From an uncultured Chloroflexota bacterium (GTDB lineage: Bacteria; Chloroflexota; Limnocylindria; Limnocylindrales; CSP1-4), in contig CAIYZX010000395.1 of assembly GCA_903930745.1 (NCBI GenBank), positions 1 through 13,317 of the forward strand: 13,317 nucleotides of DNA. Direction: 5' to 3'. A program made the translations under genes and the position numbers. The stretch's first letter is position 1. Every line of letters starts with the position of its first letter. The notes under the pieces are model-generated. The model was not told the DNA's origin, did no database searches, and was given only the letters and a program-made list of their open reading frames with translations. Below are positions 1-7,642 of the stretch, one piece after another.

Positions 1-1739
1 GTTCCGTCCGGGCCGCCCGTGATCGGGTGGAAGTGCTCGTAGAGGGCGCGCAGGGCCTCCTGCTGGACCTGCGACGGGTTGGCGCGCTGGCGCGCCTTCA
101 CCTTCGCCACGATGGTGATGCCGCGGTAGACCGGTGGCTCGATCATGACGCGCGTCCCGATGACCCGGGACTCCTCGAGGCGGTCCGTGATCGCCTGGAG
201 CGTGTCCGGGCTGGGGACCAGCTGCTCGAACCGCAGGCGCCCCTCGTCCGCGACGGCGGACGGCACCACCAGGACGCGGACGGAGCCCGCATCGGCGCCA
301 TCGCCCGCGGCCACCGCACGGATGCGCGCGACCTCGGGGGCCGCCTCCTGCGCGATCTGCTCGTAGTCCTCGGTGGTCACGGCGCGGCCACGCGCCCGCA
401 GGCGGAGCGGACCGCGGATCTTGGCGTTCTCGATGTCCTCGCCGTCCACGCCGCCCGCTGCCATGCGCCGGTTCTCCACGCGGGAGACGAACGGGATGGA
501 CGACTTCATGACGCTGATCGCGCGCGGCGCCAGGTTGCCCCTGCGGCCACCACCCACGCGGTACTCGCGCAGGCGCAGGTGGGCGCCCTTGGCGGGAACG
601 GCACCGAAGCGCCGCAGAGATCCGTCGGCCAGGCGTACCGCGGGCCCAAGCCGGACCTCACCGGACGCGTAGTCCACGGTGAAGTGGCGGTCGTTTGGAC
701 CGGAGGCGGCGAAGTCCGGGACCCAGGTCCACTCCTGCCAGCCGTCGTCCGTGGAGGCTTCCAGGACCAGTGCGCCGTCGCCCGGGACCATGGGGCCCTT
801 CTTGAGGGTGTATCGGCCGCCACTCACGCCCTCGGCGATCCCGAGCTCCTCTCCTCTGACCAGCTCCGCGTTGACGGCGTCCACGGTGCCGCCGATGGTG
901 ACGGCGGTCAGGCCGGAGATCTTGGGTGACGAGGAGTAGGCGGGCTGCCCTTCCACCGGCGCGGTGACGCGGCCGCGGATCCAGCCGGCGCGCTGCTTGG
1001 CGATGAGCGAGGTCGCATGGCCGGCCGGCACGTGGATGACCACGTCGCCGTCGCGGTTCAGGCCGCCCGTGGAGTCAGAGTCCAGCTCGCAGGGCGCCCA
1101 GTCCTCGCCCGTCCAGGCCTCCCACAGCAGCGGCGGGTTCGTGGGATCCACGCCCACGCCCTCGATCGTGGCCTTGAACCGCAGGCGGATCGCGTTGGAC
1201 GGCACCGCGTCCGTGAGGCCCACGTAGATGGCATCGCCCGGCTGCGGCTGCTCCGTGAAGCAGTAGATGCCCGTGCCCTTCTGGAGGACCTCGTTGTGGT
1301 CGCGCAGGGTCTTGCCGTCCACCATGGAGCCCAGGGTGGCGAGCTTGGACGGGATGATCGCGAGGTCACCGGTGGTGGCGAAGCCGATGGCCTCGCTCGC
1401 GTCCGTCCGGACCGTCGCGACCTGGGTCCCGGTGGGGATCGTCACCGTCGCGGGCTGCGCGGCGGAGAGCCAGAAGGTGACGCCGGCGCGCGCCGCCGTG
1501 GGCGGGAAGAGCGAGACGCCGATGAGCTCCAGGAACTTGACGTAGTTGCGGTCCGGCACGCGGTTGAGGCGGTAGACCACCTGGTCCGTCATCCAGGCGA
1601 AGAGCTCGATGAGCGTGACGCCGGGGTCGGAGACGTTGTGGTCGGTCCACTCGGGGCAGCGCTGCTGCACCATCCGCTTGGCCTCGTCGACGAGGTCCTG
1701 GAAGCGGCGGTCGTCGAGATTGGGGACCGGCAGGGCCAT
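1..1739 (-). CDS. Baseplate J-like assembly protein (partial, 3' end beyond window)
   Basis: The first 579 codons of a large baseplate wedge protein are present; the gene continues past the left edge. The N-terminus (residues 1-80) has the pattern of the 'putative baseplate assembly protein' family of phage-tail-like clusters: MALPVPNLDDRRFQDLV, then PEWTDHNVSDPGVTLIELFA near residues 29-48, then FLELIGVSLFPP. Near residues 430-460 lies the charged stretch ending AVTTEDYEQIA, typical of baseplate J / T4 gp6-like proteins. The role would be joining wedges into the ring around the spike (Afp11-like). The ATG at 1739 has a strong ribosome site, GGAGGAG, seven bases upstream, and follows the gp25 stop by two bases, so the two genes are co-translated. 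I checked the frame at both ends and saw no break. The family name is secure; which of the two eCIS baseplate paralogues it is remains less certain. Confidence 0.9.
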   Translation of the reverse strand, partial: MALPVPNLDDRRFQDLVDEAKRMVQQRCPEWTDHNVSDPGVTLIELFAWMTDQVVYRLNRVPDRNYVKFLELIGVSLFPPTAARAGVTFWLSAAQPATVTIPTGTQVATVRTDASEAIGFATTGDLAIIPSKLATLGSMVDGKTLRDHNEVLQKGTGIYCFTEQPQPGDAIYVGLTDAVPSNAIRLRFKATIEGVGVDPTNPPLLWEAWTGEDWAPCELDSDSTGGLNRDGDVVIHVPAGHATSLIAKQRAGWIRGRVTAPVEGQPAYSSSPKISGLTAVTIGGTVDAVNAELVRGEELGIAEGVSGGRYTLKKGPMVPGDGALVLEASTDDGWQEWTWVPDFAASGPNDRHFTVDYASGEVRLGPAVRLADGSLRRFGAVPAKGAHLRLREYRVGGGRRGNLAPRAISVMKSSIPFVSRVENRRMAAGGVDGEDIENAKIRGPLRLRARGRAVTTEDYEQIAQEAAPEVARIRAVAAGDGADAGSVRVLVVPSAVADEGRLRFEQLVPSPDTLQAITDRLEESRVIGTRVMIEPPVYRGITIVAKVKARQRANPSQVQQEALRALYEHFHPITGGPDG

Positions 1740-1741
1740 GG

Positions 1742-2140
1742 TCAGTCTCCTCCCGGGATGGTGTAGAAGGGGAACACGAGGTTGCGGCGGTCGTTGGTCG
1801 CCTTGATCCGGTAGCGGACGTCGATGTAGAGCAGTGAGGTGTCGCGGGCGTCGAACGAGACCACCACGTCCTCCACGCCGATCCGCGGCTCCCACCGCTG
1901 GAGCGCGCTGCGCACCTCGCGGCTGATGTCGCCTGCGGTTGCGCCGTTGGCGGGCGCGAACAGGTACTCGTGGATCCGACAGCCGAACTCCGGGCGCATC
2001 GGGCGCTCGCCCGGCGCCGTGCCCAGGATCAGGCGGATGGACTTCTCGATGGCCTGGTCGCCGGACACGAGGGCGATGCCCCCGGTGGTGTTGACGGCGA
2101 CGGGGAAGGCCCAGCCACGCCCGGTGAAGTCCTCGCTCAC
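1742..2140 (-). CDS. gp25-like baseplate wedge protein (Afp9-like)
   Basis: This 132-residue protein of the GPW/gp25 family is a small wedge subunit that in T4 and R-type tails contacts the first sheath ring and links it to the baseplate. The N-terminal half has GWAFPVAV, then GGIALVSGDQAIEKSIRLIL, then GTAPGERPMRPEFGCRIHEY. The region TAPGERPMRPEFG, near residues 41-53, is the family hallmark, with its conserved Glu-Arg and Pro-Glu-Phe-Gly. The length matches the usual 130-150 residues. The start is a GTG; GAGGAGG (2146-2152) lies five bases upstream and overlaps the TGA stop of the PAAR gene, so translation is probably coupled. It sits between the spike tip and the J-like baseplate gene, the order common in eCIS clusters. 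Confidence 0.95.
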   Translation of the reverse strand: MSEDFTGRGWAFPVAVNTTGGIALVSGDQAIEKSIRLILGTAPGERPMRPEFGCRIHEYLFAPANGATAGDISREVRSALQRWEPRIGVEDVVVSFDARDTSLLYIDVRYRIKATNDRRNLVFPFYTIPGGD

Positions 2141-2150
2141 GTCGGCCTCC

Positions 2151-2540
2151 TCACGCCGCCACGGTCACGTCGCCCACGGTGGCGACGGGTGTGCCCGGCT
2201 CGGTGCACATCAGGGTCTGGGACGAGTCCGTGGCGATGGCCTTGCCGCCCGCGGTCACGGTGGAGCTTCCGCTGAGCACCTGGCCCTTCTGGGTGGGCGG
2301 CGCCATCTTGGGATCCGCCGGGTGCAGGCCAACGTGGGGCGGCGCGTTGAGGCCGGACGAGCCCATCACGGCCACGGCCTTGCCGCCGATCTTCACGCTG
2401 TCGCACAGGCCGTCCGTGAGCGGGGCCGCGAACGGCATCGGGGCAGGGGAGGGCTGCGGTGCGCCCGAGGACGGGTTCGGCACCTGGTGCGTCGCGCACT
2501 GGCCCTGGATCTTGTCGCCCATCACGAGCGGCTTCGCCAT
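2151..2540 (-). CDS. PAAR-type spike tip protein (Afp10-like)
   Basis: This 129-residue protein would form the sharp metal-stabilised cone capping the VgrG spike. The start MAKPLVMGDKIQGQCATHQV and later repeats of the form G-x-x-(A/T)-V-x-G-x-x-(A/V), such as VKIGGKAVAVMG, STVTAGGKAIAT and VATVGDVTVAA, are the beta-strand repeats of PAAR folds. Possible zinc ligands are Cys15, His18, Cys46, His69, His73 and Cys112. A Pro/Ser-rich stretch (residues 21-40) interrupts the first repeat, making it longer than minimal PAAR proteins of about 95 residues. No effector domain is fused to it. It lies 12 bases after the VgrG stop, with GGGGCG and GGGAG just before the ATG, and would be made together with its spike partner. 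It could instead be described as DUF4150/PAAR-like; the role is the same. Confidence 0.88.
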   Translation of the reverse strand: MAKPLVMGDKIQGQCATHQVPNPSSGAPQPSPAPMPFAAPLTDGLCDSVKIGGKAVAVMGSSGLNAPPHVGLHPADPKMAPPTQKGQVLSGSSTVTAGGKAIATDSSQTLMCTEPGTPVATVGDVTVAA

Positions 2541-2552
2541 CTCCCGCGCCCC

Positions 2553-4208
2553 CTAGTTCAGCGCCACGGTGGAGCCCTTGATGGTCATGTTCCCGCTCGC
2601 CTCGAGGTTCATCGCACCGCCGGCCTTGATGGAGATGTCCCCGTTGGCCTCGATCTTGATGGCGCCCGAGCCGCCGTCCATGACGATCTTGAGCTTGTCG
2701 TCCGCGGACGCGATCTCGATCTTGTTGCTGTAGTCCTTCTCGAAGAAGGCGATCCGGTGGCCGCTCCGCGAGACGAAGCCGCACGCCTTGACCTTGCCGC
2801 TGTCCAGGCCGTCGATGGCACCCGTGGGGAACGTGTCCGTCCCGTTCCAGAGCCCGGCGACCACGACGGGACGGTCCGGGTCGCCCTGCTCGAAGATCAC
2901 GAGCACCTCGTCGCCCACCTGGGGCAGCCACACCACGCCGGAGTCCTTGCCGGCGCCGGGGGCGGCGAGACGCGCCCAGAACGAGACCGCGTCGGCGCCC
3001 ATCCACGGGTACAGCACGCGCACGCGTCCCGCGCTGTCCGGGTCGTCGATGTCGTCCACCGTGGCGATCACGGCCCCGGGGATCCGGTCTGCGCCACCCG
3101 CCGCCCCGGCCCCCTGGGTGACGAGGCCCATGATGCTTCGGTCCTGGCGGCCGTTGAACTCGAGGGTGGTCCGGTAGCCCACGGCCAGGTTGAACTCGTG
3201 GCGTGAGCCCGAGACGACCCACTGGCCGCACAGCGCCGGGTCCACGCCGGAGACGCTGACCGCCGTGCCGGCCTTGAGCGCCGGGTCGCCCAGCGCGACG
3301 GCTGTGGCCTCGAAGGCAGCGCTGCCCACCTGCTCCGCCCGTGCCTTGGCCAGGCGGTTGGCGCTCTCCTGGTCCGTCACGCCGTGGTTCACCACGATCA
3401 TCTGGCCGCCGCCAACCTTCTGGGCCAACGAGTCAGGGGTGACGGCCTGCGGGGCGTGGGTGGCGGTGGGCTTCGCCGTGCCCGTGATCTCCTTCTTGTC
3501 CTTGGGGTTCCAGCCGCGGACCTCCACCCCGGAGACCTGGGCCACCGCGCTCATCCGGCCGTAGAACTCCAGGAGGTTGGCGCCGAAGACCAGCTGGGCC
3601 GGGTCCTGCGCCTCCGTGTCCGTGCCGGCCGGGCCCGTGGACGAGGCCACCGGCGCCTTGAAGCGCAGCGTGTCGCCGTCCATCCTGAGGTCGTAGCCCG
3701 CCGTGGCGGCGAGGCCGTAGAGGAACTCCAGGTCTGACTGGTTGGCCTGGAGCACGTGGTCCAGGGTGCCGCTGGTGGCGTCCGCATCCACGTTCAGGCT
3801 GGCGTTGGCGGCCACCTGCTGCACGATGTCGGAGATGCTCATGTCCTGGTAGGTGGCCGTCCGGCGCCCGGAGGCCAGCCGATGGCTCTTGTCGTAGCCG
3901 CGGATGACCACCCGGGTTCCCGAGGCGTCGCAGTCCGCCTCGAGCCCGGTGATCTCCGCCGTGATCAGGTCCTGCTCCTGGGCGTCGTAGGGACCCCCCG
4001 CGCGGATCTTGATCTCCTTGCCGATGTCGAAGCCCGCCCGCGAGACCACGTCCAGCGCGAAGTCGCGGAAGACCAGCGAGAACGTGTCCGGCGCGGTGAG
4101 CCGGTCCACCACGGTGGCCGCCTCCAGCTGGCCGAGGACGCCCGTGTCCAGCGCGGAGCCGTCAAGCTCCACGGCCCAGCCGGTGGGGGCGACACGGATC
4201 TGGGGCAT
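2553..4208 (-). CDS. VgrG-like central spike protein (Afp8-like)
   Basis: This 551-residue spike forms the trimeric hub and needle at the centre of the baseplate. Residues 1-355 are the gp27-like (phage late control D) part. It has RGYDKSHRLASGRRTATYQD (103-122), a predicted helix DIVQQVAANASL, and the segment HVLQANQSDLEFLYGLAATA (151-170), which is typical of this family. Residues 375-460 are the gp5-like OB fold, with IPGAVIATV, RVRVLYPWMG, WARLAAPGAG, VVWLPQVGDEVLVIFEQGDP and PVVVAGLWNG. Residues 471-551 contain regular valine/isoleucine/glycine repeats that fit a short triple-stranded beta-helix. It has no lysozyme or toxin domain. The stop is TAG at 2553. The ATG is three bases after the LysM gene stop, with GGGGGAG about ten bases upstream. 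Confidence 0.95.
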   Translation of the reverse strand: MPQIRVAPTGWAVELDGSALDTGVLGQLEAATVVDRLTAPDTFSLVFRDFALDVVSRAGFDIGKEIKIRAGGPYDAQEQDLITAEITGLEADCDASGTRVVIRGYDKSHRLASGRRTATYQDMSISDIVQQVAANASLNVDADATSGTLDHVLQANQSDLEFLYGLAATAGYDLRMDGDTLRFKAPVASSTGPAGTDTEAQDPAQLVFGANLLEFYGRMSAVAQVSGVEVRGWNPKDKKEITGTAKPTATHAPQAVTPDSLAQKVGGGQMIVVNHGVTDQESANRLAKARAEQVGSAAFEATAVALGDPALKAGTAVSVSGVDPALCGQWVVSGSRHEFNLAVGYRTTLEFNGRQDRSIMGLVTQGAGAAGGADRIPGAVIATVDDIDDPDSAGRVRVLYPWMGADAVSFWARLAAPGAGKDSGVVWLPQVGDEVLVIFEQGDPDRPVVVAGLWNGTDTFPTGAIDGLDSGKVKACGFVSRSGHRIAFFEKDYSNKIEIASADDKLKIVMDGGSGAIKIEANGDISIKAGGAMNLEASGNMTIKGSTVALN

Positions 4209-4211
4209 GGA

Positions 4212-5009
4212 CTAGCGGCTCCCCCGGAGGCTGTTCGCCGTGGGGATGAGGAGCCTGCGGCCGGCGGACACCCGCTGGGGATCGTCGATCCCGTTGGCCT
4301 CGGCGATGGCACGCCAGTGGGCGGGCCTGCCAAGCTCCCGGAACGCGACGGACTGCAGCGTGTCCCCCTCCGTCAGGGTGTGGACCCTGCTGCTGCCGAT
4401 GGCGTGCGACGTGGGGTTGGTGGGCGGGGCGCTGACGAGGGTGCCCTTGATCTCCAGCGCCACGGTCGCCCGGACGGGCGTGCCGTCCTTCCGGAACAGC
4501 TTGTAGGTGACGTTGGCCTTGGTGATGTAGCCCTCGAAGTTGTCGAGGTACTTGTTGCCCCACACGAACTTGACCCGCGGCGGCATGGGGTTCGCAGGGG
4601 TCGCCGCACCACCACCACCACCACTGCTGCTGCTGCTGCTGCTCCCGGCGGCGGTGGGGGGCGGCGTGTTCCGCGGGTCCGGGCGCATCCAGTTGAGGAT
4701 GGTGTTGATGGGCCCGGTGACGTCGCCCTCGAACTCCTTGAAGGCATCGAAGAGGAGGTCGCAGGTCAGCGTGATCTCGCTCGTGCCCGTGTAGGCGGCG
4801 GTGCCGCCCGGGCTGGTGACGTTCGGCGCGTATGCGACGGCGGCGGTCTGCAGCACCTGGTAGGTGGTGGGGTTGAACATGACCTCCAGGGAGGTGCGCT
4901 CGCCTTCCGGGGCCGCGACCCCCACCACCTGGAGCTTCGCCTTGACGGGTGTGTTCAGCGTCAGGGCACCCGTGAGGGTCGCGGCGGCGCCAACGGCTTC
5001 CATCACCAT
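4212..5009 (-). CDS. LysM-containing tube/baseplate adaptor (Afp7-like)
   Basis: This 265-residue protein has two parts. Residues 22-105 and 145-195 form the eCIS tube-like fold (CIS_tube type): KAKLQVVG, SLEVMFNPTTYQV, EITLTCDLLFDAF, then RVKFVWGNKYLDNFEGYITK and VRATVALEIKGT. Residues 208-256 form a LysM domain beginning RVHTLTEGDTLQSVAFRELG and ending VSAGRRLLIP. In eCIS this protein sits between spike and first tube ring; its LysM module is thought to serve particle architecture and not necessarily wall binding. The two tube-like halves are joined by a low-complexity linker (about 110-145) with seven serines and five glycines, encoded by trinucleotide repeats. The ATG at 5009 is chosen because GAGG lies eight bases upstream; a second ATG at 5003 is too far from it. 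There is no signal peptide. Confidence 0.93.
   Translation of the reverse strand: MVMEAVGAAATLTGALTLNTPVKAKLQVVGVAAPEGERTSLEVMFNPTTYQVLQTAAVAYAPNVTSPGGTAAYTGTSEITLTCDLLFDAFKEFEGDVTGPINTILNWMRPDPRNTPPPTAAGSSSSSSSGGGGGAATPANPMPPRVKFVWGNKYLDNFEGYITKANVTYKLFRKDGTPVRATVALEIKGTLVSAPPTNPTSHAIGSSRVHTLTEGDTLQSVAFRELGRPAHWRAIAEANGIDDPQRVSAGRRLLIPTANSLRGSR
4608..4642. repeat. Trinucleotide repeats in the LysM protein linker
   Basis: On the plus strand, five ACC units (4608-4622) are followed within three bases by six TGC units (4625-4642). Read in the gene, these are six AGC codons plus one AGT (seven serines) and five GGT codons (five glycines). The run of identical codons is unlike the surrounding gene and would be prone to slipped-strand length change. 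Any change by whole units keeps the frame and only alters linker length. Confidence 0.9.
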
Positions 5010-5019
5010 GGCATGAACC

Positions 5020-5505
5020 TCAGAACGCCACGCTGGCGGTGATGGAGCCGGTCATCAGGCCCGCCGCCGCGCTCGCCAGCCCGCCGATCAGGCTGATCTC
5101 CTCGTAGATGAGCTCCAGGGTCTCCGTCGCCACGGCGTTGCTCATGATGTCCAGCGACGGGCCGGTCCACTTCACCGGCACCACGCCCATGAGGTCCCAG
5201 GACGTGATCGCCTTGCCCTCCGCGGTCATGGCGGTGATGCCCAGGGTGCTGGGGATCACCTTGAGCATGTTCGCACCCAGCCAGGCCATGATCACGGGCG
5301 AGGTGGAGTCAACCGGTCGCGTGAGCCGCAGCCGGTCCGTCTTCACGGGCCCGATGAGCTGGTGGACGTAGGTGTTGACCCCGCCCTCTCGGTAGGCCTC
5401 CACCTCGTACTCGGTGGTGAGGCCCTCAACCTTGGTCCACGTGCCCAGCGGGATGATGCCGTCAAGGACCACGTGGTAGGAGATGCTCAGCGCGGGATCG
5501 GACAT
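5020..5505 (-). CDS. Second inner-tube-type protein (gp19-like family, Afp5-like)
   Basis: This 161-residue protein belongs to the T4 gp19 / phage tail tube family and is a paralogue of the main tube gene at 8242-8676. Shared pattern: an N-terminal FxV or YHVVLDG strand with a following IIPLGTWTKVEGLTTEYEVE, then HQLIGPVKTDRLRLTRPVDS, then a strand-rich C-terminal half with WDLMGVVPVKWTGPSLD and ETLELIYEEI. In eCIS, minor tube paralogues make the first ring between baseplate and main tube, which fits its place next to the LysM adaptor. The last 20 or so residues (GGLASAAAGLMTGSITASVAF) are hydrophobic and Gly/Ala-rich, an extension absent from the 144-residue main tube protein. The ATG at 5505 has AGGAG (5512-5516) six bases upstream, overlapping the stop codon of the preceding gene. 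Confidence 0.93.
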   Translation of the reverse strand: MSDPALSISYHVVLDGIIPLGTWTKVEGLTTEYEVEAYREGGVNTYVHQLIGPVKTDRLRLTRPVDSTSPVIMAWLGANMLKVIPSTLGITAMTAEGKAITSWDLMGVVPVKWTGPSLDIMSNAVATETLELIYEEISLIGGLASAAAGLMTGSITASVAF

Positions 5506-5514
5506 CGATCGCTC

Positions 5515-7641
5515 CTAGAACACATCGAAGGTGAGGCCGCGGGCCTCGCGCTCGTGGATGACCTCCGAGCGGAGCTGGCGGCGGATCCGGCCGAAGATGG
5601 CCGTGGCGAGGCGGTCAAGGTCTGCTTCCGACTGCGGGGCCTGGGCGGAGCCGGCGCCCGCGGACGAGGTGCTGGGCGTGGTGTCCACGGTGGTCTCGAT
5701 CTCCCCGATGTGCACGGCGCGCTGGACGCTGGTGCCGCCAGAGCTGCTGGAGGCGGCGGGCGCGCTGCTGTGGTTCGCGGTCGATGCGCTGCCGCCTGGG
5801 GCGCGCGAGGTCTGCACGGTGGGGATGGCGGCGGCTGCGGCGGGCCGGGGAAGGGCCATGGACGGCTGGGCCGTGACGCCCTGGCGGGGCGTCCACGGGA
5901 GGGCCGGCGCGCTGGGCGACGGGGCCGTGGGCGCGGTCATCGCCGCGACGGGCGAGGGCTCCGGGATGGACGTGCGGCCGGAGCCCGGGACCCCGGGCGT
6001 GGGCAGGTGGATCTCCATGGGGCGCGCGGGTGCGCTCACGGGTGCGGATCCGGGGCTCGCCAGGCGCTGGAGCGGCACCACCTCGGCCGAAGCGGAGGCA
6101 GGCGAGACCGAGGCGATGGCGGGGGAGGTCATCGCGGACGGGGTTGCTGCGTCACCGGGCGCGTCCGAGGAGGAGCTGCTCGAAGGGGAGCCGTACCGGG
6201 CAGGGACCGGGGCGGGGCTGGATGGCGCCGCGGAGCCGGCGGACGCCCCGGCATCCGGGACGGTTACGCTGGGCTGCAGCGGACGCGCGCCCATCGTGGG
6301 GCGCGTGGTCGTGGCGGCGGACTGGCGACCGGGCCGGGACGTGGGAGCCGAGGTGCTCGCGGGCGTCGTTGACGTGGCGGCGGACCGCTGGACCGATGCC
6401 CGGGGCGCGGACGCGGCCGACGCTCCGTGGTCGTGTCCGGCGTGGCTGCCGCTTCCGCCGCTCGCGGGCGAGCGATGGGCAACGGGCAGGACGGGGAGCG
6501 ACCGAGCGGCAGGGGCGCCTGCGGGGGCGCTCGCGGGGGCCGGGGAGGCGCCCGCGGCCAGGCCCAGTGACGAGGAGCTGCTTGCGGTCGCTCCGCTGCC
6601 CGAGGCGTCCGGCAGGAGCCCGGCGGCGACCGCGGCCTGGCGGACAAGCGCGAGGGACGGCGCCTCCGATCCAGAGGCGGAGCGCTGGGCCACCGCGTCC
6701 GCGGGTGCAGCGCTGAGCGGTGCGCCCAGGCCCATTCGACGTGAGGCGATGGGACTGGTGGGAACCGCCGACACGGGGCTCGCCGAGGACGAGGACGAAG
6801 CGGGCGTGGCGGCCGGGGCCGGCACGGAGGACGCCGCGGCGGCGACCGGGGAGGGGAGCGGCGCGCCGAGGCCCGCACGCGCGGTGGAGGAGGTGGTGGC
6901 CTCCGCCCAGCGGCCGGCGGGGCGGGCGGCCGGGGCACCCTTGACCTGGGCCGGCGCGGAGAGCGGCATGGACGGCGCGGCGCCCTGAGACGCCGGAGCG
7001 GCGGCCGGCAGGCTCGCGGCAGGCGCAGGACCTGGTGCGGAGGGCGCGCTCGCAGCTCGCTGGGCCGTCACGGGCCGGGCAGGAGACAGCGGCGGCGCCA
7101 CGGTGAGCGGCCGGACCGGCGGCGTGGCCTGCGCGGACGGCGCAACCGCGGCCACGGAACGCACGGGCGCCGGGTCGGCGGCGGCCTCGGCGGCGGCGCC
7201 AACGGAGCTCCAGTCAATCGCCGGCTCCTCGGCCGAGGCAGCGCCCGCGGCCTTGCGCTGGACCGGCCGCGTGGGCATGTCGCCGTGACGGGTCAGGCTG
7301 GGCACGGCGGACGGCTTCGCGACGACAAGGCCCGCAGGAGCGGCCGGGGAGACCTCGTGACCCAGGGGCTGCACGATGGGCGGCAGCGGCCGGTGGCCCG
7401 GGACGTCGTCCAGGAAGGCGCGCGGGTTGGCCACGAGCGGCGCGGCGGCCACGGTCCGCTGGATGGGCGGCAGGCTGCGCCAGGCGCCGGTGGCCGGGGC
7501 GTCGGACGAGCCCGCGCCATCGGAGGCGTGCTGGTGATCAGGGGTGGAGGCCGGAGTGGCGCCGCCGGCGGCGCCCTCCCCGGAACCGGAGGCGCTCCCG
7601 CCGGACGATGCGCCGCGGCCAAACGGCCAAGGCAGACGCAC
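5515..7641 (-). CDS. Large disordered Pro/Ala/Ser-rich eCIS protein with conserved-looking ends
   Basis: This 708-residue protein, of unknown function, is almost wholly low-complexity Ala/Ser/Pro/Gly/Thr. Three parts stand out. Residues 51-112 are less biased: WRSLPPIQRTVA, ANPRAFLDDVPGHRPLPPIV, QPLGHEVSPAAPAGLV. Seven Gln-Arg motifs are scattered at residues 61, 128, 194, 319, 418, 525 and 640, usually as [VIL/A]QR[S/A/T/K]; GLGAPL occurs at 257-262 and 304-309. Residues 672-708 form a charged amphipathic helix (ADLDRLATAIFGRIRRQLRS onward) ending GLTFDVF. My recollection is that actinobacterial eCIS clusters often carry long proteins of this design; their role is undetermined. Its place directly after tail-chaperone-like genes is where phages put the tape measure, but it lacks the long coiled-coil of one. 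The start is GTG at 7641 with GAGGAGG about 11 bases upstream inside the previous gene. The extreme GC makes a long antisense frame open too, but the neighbours' direction, spacing and ribosome site support this strand. Confidence 0.85.
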   Translation of the reverse strand: MRLPWPFGRGASSGGSASGSGEGAAGGATPASTPDHQHASDGAGSSDAPATGAWRSLPPIQRTVAAAPLVANPRAFLDDVPGHRPLPPIVQPLGHEVSPAAPAGLVVAKPSAVPSLTRHGDMPTRPVQRKAAGAASAEEPAIDWSSVGAAAEAAADPAPVRSVAAVAPSAQATPPVRPLTVAPPLSPARPVTAQRAASAPSAPGPAPAASLPAAAPASQGAAPSMPLSAPAQVKGAPAARPAGRWAEATTSSTARAGLGAPLPSPVAAAASSVPAPAATPASSSSSASPVSAVPTSPIASRRMGLGAPLSAAPADAVAQRSASGSEAPSLALVRQAAVAAGLLPDASGSGATASSSSSLGLAAGASPAPASAPAGAPAARSLPVLPVAHRSPASGGSGSHAGHDHGASAASAPRASVQRSAATSTTPASTSAPTSRPGRQSAATTTRPTMGARPLQPSVTVPDAGASAGSAAPSSPAPVPARYGSPSSSSSSDAPGDAATPSAMTSPAIASVSPASASAEVVPLQRLASPGSAPVSAPARPMEIHLPTPGVPGSGRTSIPEPSPVAAMTAPTAPSPSAPALPWTPRQGVTAQPSMALPRPAAAAAIPTVQTSRAPGGSASTANHSSAPAASSSSGGTSVQRAVHIGEIETTVDTTPSTSSAGAGSAQAPQSEADLDRLATAIFGRIRRQLRSEVIHEREARGLTFDVF

Positions 7642-7642
7642 G

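Noticed and set aside
1839..3206. A 455-residue plus-strand reading frame opposite gp25, PAAR and spike genes.
   Set aside because: It spans three well-recognised minus-strand genes and their junctions, and its product has only biased, shadow-type composition.
3756..5042. A 428-residue plus-strand reading frame opposite the spike and LysM genes.
   Set aside because: It includes a poly-Thr/Ala run that is simply the antisense of the Ser/Gly repeat, and lies over confidently identified genes.
5531..6988. A 485-residue plus-strand reading frame opposite the disordered protein.
   Set aside because: Both strands are open because of extreme GC. The minus frame has conserved-looking ends, ribosome site and operon direction; the plus frame has none of these.
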